NCBI GenBank assembly: GCA_026874595.1 | Contig: CM049313.1 | Coordinates: 74,144,659-74,208,658 of the forward strand | Source: Sipunculus nudus | Taxonomy: Eukaryota > Annelida > Sipuncula > Golfingiida > Sipunculidae | Reading direction: 5' to 3' | DNA length: 64,000 bases | Shown here: positions 38,201-50,200 of the stretch, piece after piece | How positions within the stretch are numbered: position 1 is the first letter of the stretch | Layout: each line of letters begins with the position of its first letter | Notes under the pieces: model-generated | What the model was told of the DNA's origin: nothing | What the model saw: the letters and a program-made list of their open reading frames with translations, nothing else | The model's database searches: none | Translations under genes and position numbers: made by a program

Positions 38201-41200
38201 GGCCGATCAAGCGGGGGGACCAGCGGGAGATTGCGCGACGGATGGCAGGCAGTTCCAGGATATTAATATGCAGCAGACGTTCCGACGGGGACCAAATCCC
38301 AGAGGCGCGAAGATCGGCCATATGGGCCCCCCAACCGAGGAGAGACGCATCGGTATACACGGTGCAATTGATTTCCTGAGAAAAAGGAACAACCCGCAGG
38401 AGAAAGGGAAGGTCCAGGGACGAAGGGACCTCCACGTGAGCCGAAACGGGAGGACCGTAGGACGAACCGATGTTAATGGAGAAGGCCGTGATGGCGCAGG
38501 AGAGACTGAACCGGACGTAGGTACAGCTGGCCGGACAGGATAAAAGTGGCAGCCCAGTTGAGAGCGCCATGCACAAAAGCCGCTGTCCGAGAGTCGATAC
38601 GGCGCAGCGCGAGAAATGAACGAATCTGCCGGCGGAGTTTGAGAGCAAAATCGCACGGGGGAGACACTGTGCCGGACGCAAAATCTAGCGTGACACGCAG
38701 AAATTGCAGGGACTGGGTGGGAGTGAGAAGGGATTTCTCCGCATTGACGAGAAAGCCAAGGTTCTGAAGTAAGGCAAGAACCATGGAGCGATGAGACAGT
38801 AATAGGGAGCGATTGGCCGCATGGACAAGCCAATCGTCCAGATAAGGGAGCACAGAAATGCCCTGTGAACGGAGGTAACGCTTGACCGTGTGAACAAGCA
38901 TGGTAAAAATCCAGGGAGCCACATTGATCCCGAACGGGAGGGAACGGAATTGAAAAACGCGGTTCTGATATGCGAATCAAAGAAACGGTTGAGACGATGG
39001 ATGGATTGGAACGTGACAAGAGGCATCCGTGAGGTCTATTTTGAATGCCCAATCTATCCAACGGACAATGCGGAGAACAGCATGGATATTGAACATCCGA
39101 AACGGGGGCGGTTGGATGAACGAATTTAGGCGCTTGAGGTTTATGATGGGGCGCCACCGCCCGTGCGGCTTGGGAACAAGAAAAAGGCGGGAGTAAAACC
39201 CCATGGTGGACGGGAAACCTCGAAAATCGCCCTTTTGTCGATCACAGATTGAATTGCCTCCTCCAAAGCGAGGCGCTTGATGGGATCGGACGGAGGCGGA
39301 GTGTAGAACAGGTGCAGGGTGAAGGGAGGATCGTGCAAAAACGTGAGACGGAAACCGAACTTGATGGTGCTGAGAACTAACTGATGTGAGGTGATGCCCG
39401 CCCAAGCGGGAAAATGGGCGCTGAGGCGAGCGCTGACCGGATTGAATGAGTCATTTCTTGGTTGAACCCCGATGCGCCGGAGCGGGAGCCACACTAGAAG
39501 GGCGGAAGGACGGCAGAGGCGCAAGAGAGGCTGAGCAGAGGCGGGCCTGACAATCCGAGCGCTCCAAGGCGCGGTCAAAAAGAGGCCGCAAATGGCCGCC
39601 AAACAGAAGGGAGCCGGTGAAAGGTTGAGAATAAAGCTCAGTCAACTGCCCTTGGGTAAGTTCCAGCTTCAAGTGCTTTAAAGACTGAAGGCAAGCCGTG
39701 CAGCGTAACAAAATACAATTTTCAACAAGCCAGACAACCTGTTGCAACTCAGCACAGGTATGGGCAGAAGCCTGCCAGATGTCATTAAGCCTGGGCGAGT
39801 CAGGAGAGACGGCGAGCAGGCTAGTAACGGCCTGCAAGTCGTTGACCATACTGGCCACCTGCCGGCCGAGCCCCTCCAAATCCGACAGTTGACGATCAGA
39901 TAACTGGACAGACCTGGAAACAAGGATTTACCGTCTGCGAACGGCTGTTCAAGGCCGGACTCAAGACGCATCGGCGCTGACGGAATAAGCACCAGGGGAA
40001 CAGGCGAGGCCGCCGGGCGGACGGACTCGGGTCTAGACGAATCGTCTAGATCCGACATAAGGGACGCTAGCAAAAGCGAGATAATTTATGTAAGATGGAA
40101 TAAGCTGACGGGCCGTCGGCACGTGATGCCGCGGGAACCGGGGAAGATGGCCTTTTATTTTCACCCAGGGAAGGCTCCCCCCCCCCTCCCCCCCCCCCCT
40201 GGAGGCAACCACGGGACCAGATAAAGGAATCGTGGAAGGGGAACCCCCAACTACTGGGGAATGTGACCAATCGTGAAACAATGCCCACTTGTCTGAAGAC
40301 CATTTTTGACAGTAGAAACAGGGATCCGCCGGACCCCGGCAGGAGTCATTGTTCGAACGGCAATTGAAACAAGTGGGGTGGGAATCCCAAACCGGGATTA
40401 AGGAACCACAAGAAACACAATAAGTGGGGTTCTCCATGGCAGGAAGGGAAAAGAAACACAACTTACAGTTCAGTTGGCAAACTCGACTGTACAAACCCAA
40501 CAGTGGACGAATCGCGCAGAGCATGATCACATGTCCATCATGGCTTACGCCAGAAGAACAATGAGATTACAGGAGACGGAAGTGTGACCTAGATACACGG
40601 GAACGAGGTGGGATGGGCGACAATAGGCCCAATAAGGGAAAATTTTCGGTTGGCTTACTCTGGCGTATAAACTTTAACAGAGAAAATTCTCATTAATACA
40701 GAAACAGCTCACAATTATGTTTACGTAATAAAACTTTTCATTTTTGAAGGATAGCAAATAATAAAAGGACTTACTTGTTTGGTTTCCTTCAGAGAGTTGT
40801 TGTCAGCCTCCAGTTCTATGACCTTATTTTCCAGATCAGATAATTTTTCTTCAATGTTATCTGTAAAGATAATGCAGAAGTAAGCTTAAATGATTTTCTA
40901 TTTACATCATTGTCTGTAATTGGTAAATGTGAAAATCTGTTTTTGCTGAGATGTCCATTTATGTTGTTGTTCATATGCTCATTCAGGAGACATTCATATT
41001 TTTCAAAATAAATATACATCAGAACATCCATTTTCATCTGAAATATCCAAGTCTTTTTCAAGAAGAAAGTAAATGACCACCCATGGTAAACATTTTCAGG
41101 GTTCCTGCACCTCTTGGCAAAGCAAATTTAAGACCTTTTAAAGACTTTTAAAACCAGCTGACAAAAACTTTAAGACATTTTATACATGGAATTCTATTAT

Positions 41201-44200
41201 GGCCCTACCGTGGTTTAAAACTACTGAAGATCTATGGAGATCTTTCTTCAACAAGTAACCACGGCAACTTCTCCTAAACTGTCTCAAGCTTACGTTCAAT
41301 CACCAAACTGTTTGTGCACATTCAATATATCAGGATGGGTAAAATCAAATTTAAGACCTATTAAAGACCTATGTCAGGATTCCTGGCATTTTTAAAACCT
41401 TTTCAAGGCCTTGAAAATTCAAATTAAAAAATAAGACATTTATAAGGCCCTGTGGGAATCCAAATTTTTCATTGGATACAAAGGAATACAGGAATTTCCT
41501 TGATGTCCTGAGATCACATTTAAAGTAACCTATAAAATCATTATCTCTCCAGATTTGTTTCATTTAATTCACTTGAGCTATCTTCAAGAATAAAATAAAC
41601 CAATCAATAATTAACATGTAAAACATGGGAAACAATGTCTCTATTGAAACTCTGTTCCAACACCCCTGTCCACTAATTTTTGACACTATTTCTTTCAAAT
41701 TCATTTTGTTTAACTTTACAAATTAGACTTTACCAAAGGAGGTATGTGGCTATTTATGGTTGATTTATATAAGCATGAAATAAATATATTTACTCTGCAA
41801 TGAAGGAATGGTGTTGGCCCTATCTGGAAAGAGCTGCAACTATGATGGCCTCCTTTCAAGTGGCCATATTGCTTTATCCACATTATTAATGTAGGAGGGA
41901 CATATTTGTAAGGAAATAAATGTGTGAAGTACAAATTCCACTGTGACATCATCTCTATGAATCGTCATGAGGATTTAGTTTAAGGTGGGGTACTACCCTT
42001 ACTGAAAATTTTTATAAGTGCCATATATGTGAAAGTTATATGGCACATATAAGGCACATATATGTGCCATATATGTCCCTTATATCCAACCTTATAACTC
42101 CCATATATGTCACATATATGTCTGGTATATGGATTTTATATGCAAATTAGGTAGGAGCCTTATATGTCACATATATGGGCCTTATATGTCACTTATAAGG
42201 CTTCCACATATAGGTCCCCTATAACTCCCATATATACCATATATGTCCCTTATAACTCCCATATATGTCCCATATATGTGCCTTATAACTCCCATATATG
42301 TGACATATATGGGACTTATAAGTGCCATATATGTCCCTTATAAATGACATATAACTCACATACAAGTCCAGTGTATGCACCTTCTGTGCTGTTTGTCAAT
42401 AGCTCAGTTACTATCTGTTGTATGTTCTGTTTTGAAAGGTGTTTACTCTTTTCTTTATTCCACAAGCAATTACGTTAGATGATAGAAATTAAGCTTTGTG
42501 TGTGTGTGTGGTGAGCTTCCTGCACTGTGCAATTCCTTGAAATCAATGCTGGCCTGCGGTCACACTGGGGGTCATCAACTTCACACAGTCACATGGACGC
42601 AAACACATGAAACATAAAAGTAAGAAAATACAATAGCCAAAATTAATGTTTATTTACACATTTGTAAACTGAAAATAATATTTTCATAAGATTTTTAAAA
42701 CTCCCTGGTTCAGTCAGATTTGAGAGTGTTGTCATTTTAGGGAATGAAGGCTGGAAGGAAATATACACCCTTGCCACACTCTAAATCCTTTTCTGTCCCC
42801 TGCTGTTTGACCTGCAAAAACAAATGTTACCAGTCTAAGTATATACATATAGTCATTATTGCTCAAATTAATTATTTTATTACATAAGTTTAAAGATAAT
42901 CTTTTGACATTGATGCTTAGTTTTTCTTTTCTTAACATTAACATTAGTTTACCTTATCTGGAGGCAACACACAAGTCAAAAAATGAAAAGAATTTATTTC
43001 ACTGAAAGTACATCTGCTCTCTATATAGGGGTTTTAAATGTTCTGAAAATATGCCTGTTTTACATTTAGGATTATAATTTAATACAGTTGGACTTCTCAA
43101 TTACTAACAGAGGAAGAGTTTTCCAGTTATACAGAGTATATACAAACATACAGATTATTAAATATACTGGTCACAGGACAGACACTGTGGCCTAAAGATG
43201 CTCATAGGTTCAGAAAGTAGGTTACTCAGTTGAAACAATTTTAAAATGTAAGCAGTTATATTAATATCCCATATGCACAATAAATGTTAACCACCAAATT
43301 TGCACTTCAAATATGGTAAGTTCCAGCTATTTGATTAAAAAAAACCTTACAATTCTTAACATTTCCCATTTGCTAAAAGATTTAAATGTTCCTTTATATG
43401 ATAAACTGAATATGCTTACCAGACAATTCTTGCAAGGGCTGGAGATATCTGGGCTCTCCTTATACTTTCTGCACCATTTCTTCATACTGGTTCTAAGAAA
43501 AGTAAAGAAATCATTACAAATCATAGAAACAAAGGTTGTTGGAAATAAATAATTAAGAACATGGAGTCTTGCATATTTTGACTTTTAAGTAGACAAATTA
43601 TTTAACTAAAAAAGGGCCTCACATCAATAATATTACTAAAACAGTACATCAATGATATATTGGTGGTCAGTAATGTTCAAAATGACGTCTTGATCTTTTA
43701 TGGTGAAATGGCACTAATACATTTACATGTAAAAAGAAATCATTCAAGATGGACTAAAAACCCACTCTTGATTAACCTGTAAATTGAACCGGATTTGATT
43801 TCTCTTTGGGAATCAAAACAGTACCTAATGAAATCATCTGATCCTTAGTGAAACAAATTCCCAAATTATTATGCTTTTTCTTTTGTGATGAAAGTGAATA
43901 TGTCAGAAAAACTTCAAAGGAAAGGAAAAGTCAGAGGACCAAGCCCTTTAAAGTGCTCATAACCTTTATAAAGAGTGTTCTTGATCTTCTGATGTCAAAT
44001 TCAGATTAAATTCATACATATGGTTATGAATGGTTTATGGGTTGTTATGAAACATAGTGTGTTATGTGTCAAATTGTTAATTAATTGGTGTTTACAGTAT
44101 ATGTAAATGACATGTAGAAAGGCATATTACCAAATTAAAGCTTAATTTAGGAGCTTTTGTGTGATAGACTCCAATGGTAAAAAAAAAATTTGATTAGTTG

Positions 44201-47200
44201 ATATGTTTTGGTTGAGTACAGCAAACCTCTCTTCAATTTTATTAAAAACAGCATTCATCAAAATTGAGACAGTGGCTGTAAATTCAGCAATGATCAACAG
44301 TGTTAATGTTTACTTTGCCTGAAAAAAACTTATAAATATTGTATAATTAAACATTTTTAATCATATTATAACTTTTGGGCACTCTAGCAAGATAGAAAAA
44401 TTCAAGTCAATTTGAAAAAAGGAAAGGAACATAATTACCTTGTAGCAGCTTTTCTTTTCATGACCCAGAGTTCAGCTAAATAATAACATGGTCAATAGCC
44501 ATGTATAGGTTCAACAAATAAAATGGTAGTATGTGGTACTCATAGCATTTGTGTGGCGATTAAGCTTTATGTAGGTTAACTGATCAACCCTTCACAGGTA
44601 GGGGACATTCAGAAATTAAATCAATATGTAACTTTAGGGCCTGCTGCTGACTCTTGATTTTTCCACACCCTATTGCAAATAGCAACATTGAAAAGAATAT
44701 GTTCTTAGCCTCCTGTTGGTGCATAGAACATGCACATTGTCACTATATAGGGGCAACAGCATCAGCTTTTTGTAGAAAATGTGGTATTTTGTAAAAATGG
44801 GCCACCAAATAGGAAATGTTATCTTGAAACACACAAATTCTGTTTTTGCAGGGCAAACCAAGATATGTAGCATCTTTATGCAATCACTGGTTTACTATGC
44901 AAAAATAACTTAAATAATGCAAGATTACTTACCAATGAGACCTTTTTTCAGCTATACATTCCCCTTCTGCTTGAGCAGCTTGACAAAGAACTTCTCTTCA
45001 AAGTGTGTACACCTTTAACGGTTACCGGATGTTATCACACAGATGTAAACTGACTCTGCATGCCTTAGTTGTGCACAGCCTGTACAGTATTCATGTGACG
45101 TCACCACTATTCCAGGGCAGGGTACAGTAAGGTCAATGGCCCATTGCAGAGAGTGCTTGTACAGCAAGCTTGTCTGCTTGGGGGGGGGGGGGGGTAGTTA
45201 CATATACTAGTGAAATTTACTGATTAGAATGCTGGTTATTGTCACAATAAGAATGCAGATACTTATTCTTTTTAAGTACCTCTGCTTTTATCAATGCTAA
45301 TGCCTATGGATTCCCATAATTGGTCAGTGGCACACTACATCAGTACCCTTTGTTCTGTATTTATGAAGTAGTTATCAATTGCAATTAGATGCTGAAGTAC
45401 TTGTATATACACTACATTCCAAAAGAATTATTTTTTCTTATAATTATCAAGGGCACAAATTATAACCAATGTGAAATATAGTCAAATTATTTTTTTGTAT
45501 TGTGTTTTGTGTAAATGATGTTTTACTGCATGCATGATTACTATATTTTACACTTCTTAATGAATAAGTCAGATGAAAAAAAAATTATTTATAGTACTAT
45601 TTTTCTAATATACATAAAGTTCTGAGGAAGCTGGTTATTTTGATACCCATTTTAACATACTTCTTCAGTATTTATTATTCAATTATAATTCATTTTCTTA
45701 AAACCATAATGGAGCTGGGACTTAGAAGTTTCTGCAGCATTTGTGTTCCCTTGGAAAATGTCTAAGTCCTATCTTATAGAACAGTAAGCTCACAGTATAT
45801 AAACTTATAACTGACATATAACTGACATATACAGAACCCCTTCACGTTCACCTCCCTTATATCTCCCATACAAGTCACATATAAATGAAATGTACAGAAT
45901 GGCCTCATGTGCAACTCCCTTATAACTGACATATAACAAACATACAACTCCCTTATAACTCACATATAACAATGCCTGACTAAACATATGGCTGCAATAT
46001 ACATATAACTCACATACACAGCACTTATATGGGAAATATAAGGGACATATAAGGCCCTTATAAGGGGCATATGAGGCACATATATGTGGGTACTTTCCAT
46101 TTTCGTAAGGGTAAGTACATTTGTTCAGTCATATTTCTTTATGATTTAATCATTTTGAATCCATTCACAGATGAGTATTATTTTGCCATTAGTTAATTAC
46201 CACATTTGTCTGATTTGCATATGAGGTAAATAAAGGTTAGCTTTAGTGCCTTTAATAGGAGTTAAGGTGTGTTTCCTTGTGCACGTTTTTGCGTGTGTAT
46301 ATGAGTGAAAAATATAGGTGTGTCTCAATGTGCCTATATATGAGTATATGCATGGACTGGCAGACTAACATATTTATACAGTGGATCAAGTGGGACTTCC
46401 ACAAAAAAACGGTGATGTCATTTTATCCCGAATCCCTGAGTCACGCAGGCGTGAAAATTGCTCCTATGGTGATTTAACAGATATATGCTGACAGACACAT
46501 GGAAACAGCCCAGTTATAAATCAAATGAGCAATTTTTACATGTTTACACACATGTGGAAACACCCCTTTATCATGAAAAATCAGATGGACAGGGGTAGTG
46601 GAATGGAGTACACAACCCTATACACAACCTATATGCTAATATGCAATGAGGTGTTTCAGTGACTGTTTAGGAGCCAGGTGTAACAGCCCTGTACCTTTGT
46701 CTGTGGGTTTCCCGGCACTCTGGTCTTTCAGCTTCTGGTACTGTCTCATCATCTTCTTCATGTCCTTCTCCATCTCCTTCCTCTGATCCTCCTTATCCTG
46801 CAGCTTCCCTTCCAGATCCTGATGGTAATAACACATATAATTTATTTTAAAAAAGTGCCCAAGTCTGCAGTGATACAAACATATTAAAATCTTACTATCA
46901 AATTCTGTTATAAACTTTTTTACTTTTAATGAATGCCTATGCAAAGAATGCTCAGAAAATTACAGCATAAGATATATGATAACAGCATCCATATTTATTA
47001 AAGAATTTCTTTCTTATAATACTTAAACTGATATTGTTATAAAGTGATTTGACATTTCATTGCTTAAGTTTCTGAGAAGTTAGGTATCTTAAATATCTCG
47101 AACAAGAGCACTGTACAGGTGCAAAATATGCCCGTCTTATATCTTGAGACCTCTGCCCTCAATAAATATCCTTGAATTTTGCAAAGAATTTAATTCAGGT

Positions 47201-50200
47201 GAAAAACTGTATTGGTTAATATTTATAATGACTTTCATGAAGATTGGTCATATTTTTGGCTAGTGAAGTCTGGTGATCTCTGACCTCATTAAACATGCAT
47301 GGACTTTAACTGGAACTAAACTTAATAATATATTGGTTAATATTTTTGAGTTTCATTAAAATCCATCATAGTCCTGATAAGTTATTGTGGCAATACCACA
47401 AAGAAGCCTCATGACCTCTGACCTCATTAGATATGCGTGGATTTTGCCTGTAATTGCACTCGGGCATATAATTTATTGTTCACAAGTTATGGAGAGTTTC
47501 ATGAAGATCCATCAAATCCCTGGTAACAGTGGTGAGTTATCACAGCGACACAAAAACTAATGGACTGACAACACGACGGTCAGACCATGGGTAGACCATA
47601 ATTCATCCTGTTATAGATGGGTGTATATTTATAATAAAACCACTGCATCAATGCATCACTGGTTTCTTACTTTGATAGTTTGGTTCAGCTTCTGAATGTC
47701 AGCATCCTTCTGTTTAAGCTGGTTCTCTAGGTCAGTCAAGGCTTTCCTTAAGTCCTAAACAGAAAATGTCATATTAGTGAATATTAACATTCAAAAACAA
47801 AGTCTTCTCTGCTACAGAAGATTTTCCTAATTATTTAACCATTTGTATATAAGATATTCCCTCTGACTATGCCAAGAGTTAATGATATAACAAAAAAAAT
47901 TCAAATATCAGTATGTTTGTCTGTCATATATAATTGATAAATGAACATGATAACCACACCAATTGATCATTAAGGTTTGTACTCCAACCTCTGCATCTTC
48001 TGCTGTTACTGCTACAGCAGCGACTCCACTCAGCTCAGCAACTTTGGCCTTGGCATCCTCCAACTCTCTCTCCAGCTCTGTGATCTTGTTGTCTTGTTGC
48101 TGCAAATAATAAAGCAAAAAATGTACAAGAAATAAGATTAAGGTTCCAAATATGTTTATTATGAAAATTACCTGTAAAATCTACAATCACCCACTGATTA
48201 ATAATATATACTTGTCTAAATTATAAAAAAAAATTAATAAATTCTGTCAAATTTGTCAAAATAAAAAGTATTTCATTGTTCCTTTCCAGTAAATCAAGAC
48301 TGCATTATTCAAGGATATTTTTTAGCAAGGCCTAGGTATGATCCGGCTATACAGGCTACAATAATAGTTAGTTTATTGAAAGATGATTTCATCAAAACTC
48401 TTAGATGGTTGCTCTAAATTCTAAGCTGTTACCATGACAGTACACTTGGAAGTGTTGACAACATTACTTAATGCTAGTTTTTAGTTACAGAGTGCTGGAC
48501 TCCAAGTAAATGGATACATCAGAACTCCTTACAATTTGTAACTAAATAACTGTTAACTTACCTCAGTTTTATTGGTCAGAGATTCCTTATCAGTCTCCAG
48601 GTCTATGATTTTGTTCTCCAACTCTCCAATGTTTGCCTCTTCACCATCTAATTCCATAAATAATACAATCATTATCATACATGCACATGTGAGGCAATAA
48701 ATAAACTGAAAAGTGAAAGCACTGTGTTTCAGATATCAAGGTTATTTTTTTTAAATCAATGAAATTTAATACTGAAAATCAGATAACTGATTTGCAGGAT
48801 GTCTGACAGCAAAATAATCTAGCCAAAATGAGGCAGTTCTATGTCACGACTCAAGTGAGCCTTAGTGGCCCTCCAAGCAGTTAAAGAATAAACTTTCTCT
48901 GTGGCTGGCTCAGAAATATGAATTTTCTTATAGCGGAGATGAAAATTAATTCTGATCAAGATATAATGTTTAGTTGTACCATAAGACCCTATGATGTACA
49001 TTATCATGCTTTCCATTTCCTTTAATTTATCTTCAAGGTTCTGATACTGTCTCAGCTATATTAAGTTTACTATTTTTAAAGGAGAATTACTCATGACTGA
49101 TATATAATTCAAGAGATGGCTAAAAAATATTAAGTTTCTATTACATTTAAGAATATGCTATAACCAACATGTACTATTGGTTGTGCCATGTGACCCTCTG
49201 ACATACATCATCAAGCCTACCTTCTCCCTTGAGTTTATCTTTCAGCTTCTGGTACTGCTTCATCATCTTCTTCATGTCCTTCTCCATCTCCTTCTTCTCA
49301 TCTTCCTTATCCTGCAGCTCCTTCTCCAAGGTCTATCATCAAAAGAGAACAAACATCACGGTCAACACCTTACATCTTAAGACATTACATACCAGTGGTA
49401 AAAGTGCAATATATAATCCAATATATAATATAAGTGTTTATGAACGACTATAGTTTCAGGGAGTCCAACCTAGTTTCGCAATATCAGGCTAGACAAGTGT
49501 ATTTCCTCTTTCATCATACTTACAAATTTGAGAAACATTTTCTTTTAAGGTCACTGATATGACTTGAAAAATGTCCACTTTGTTGATGGATATGTTTTCT
49601 TAAGGAAGTGTAGACTTGTAACTGTTATCTGCTCCGTAACAATCCAGCCTTCAAATACAGATACAGATTCAGCCTACAGATAAACAGATATTGCCTGTGT
49701 TTTTCTCTACAATAGTTCATATCAGACAAACAGGAATCCATGAATATTAATTTAAAAAAGTCTTCAGTAAATAAAGCAGTAATGAGTATGCCACAAAGCA
49801 TTTGGTTTTAACTAAAAGTAGGTCCTAAGTATTTTGATCAAAGTACTAAAACAGCTAGTTGATTTCAAGGAGATGTTAAAGTTACTCAAACTATCTTAGT
49901 GAAGAATCACCCACCTGTTTGGCCAGACTCTCTTTATCAAAGTCTTCTCTGGTCTGTCTCAGCAGGGCCTCCAGCTCAGCTTTGGCTCGTCTCAGAGCTT
50001 CAACATCCTCAGCACTGGCAGCACCAACAGCAGCTCCACTGAGCAGGGCCAGCCGCTGCTTAGCTTCATCTAACTCCTGATCCAGCTTGTCTATCTTCTC
50101 TTCTTGTTTCTACAAATTGTACATGATAGATTGAATCAAATCAATACAGTATGCAGGACATGGCACAGTGTTGTTTAGGCCATATACTTCAAAATTATTC

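Larger units (their letters stand above)
33905..40735 (-). mobile_element. Composite DIRS-like tyrosine-recombinase retroelement
   Basis: Two related copies, both coding on the - strand. Copy 2 (about 36050-40735) has gag, reverse transcriptase, RNase H and tyrosine recombinase; copy 1 (about 33905-36040) keeps only the RNase H end and recombinase. The outer sequence at 40530-40735 is repeated inverted at 36090-36260 and 33955-34110 (GTATTAATGAGAATTTTCTC, TTATACGCCAGAGT), as expected for DIRS inverted ends and internal complementary region. No integrase or protease is seen. Coding regions are broken by frameshifts, so both copies look dead. It fills the intron between kinesin exons 20 and 21. 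Confidence 0.88.
41990..46118. mobile_element. 4.1-kb inverted-end element with CATATATG subterminal ladders
   Basis: The ends are inverse over about 20 bases with two 1-base gaps: GTACTACCCTTACTGAAAAT at the left and, complemented, GTACTTACCCTTACGAAAAT at the right. The inner 370 bases on the left and 330 on the right are ladders of CATATATGT, CCTTATAACTCC and ACATATAA words. The 3.4 kb between holds no recognisable transposase. I assign it to no superfamily. It is inserted in the intron between kinesin exons 19 and 20. A clear target duplication is not seen. Confidence 0.65.

Noticed and set aside
33905-40735. Gypsy-type or LINE retrotransposon
   Set aside because: No DDE integrase or protease was found; a tyrosine recombinase with HxxR and Tyr plus inverted ends fits DIRS instead.
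46277-46477. 66-codon open frame ([15 protein letters not shown]...)
   Set aside because: Low-complexity GT-rich origin, no splice context and no recognisable similarity.
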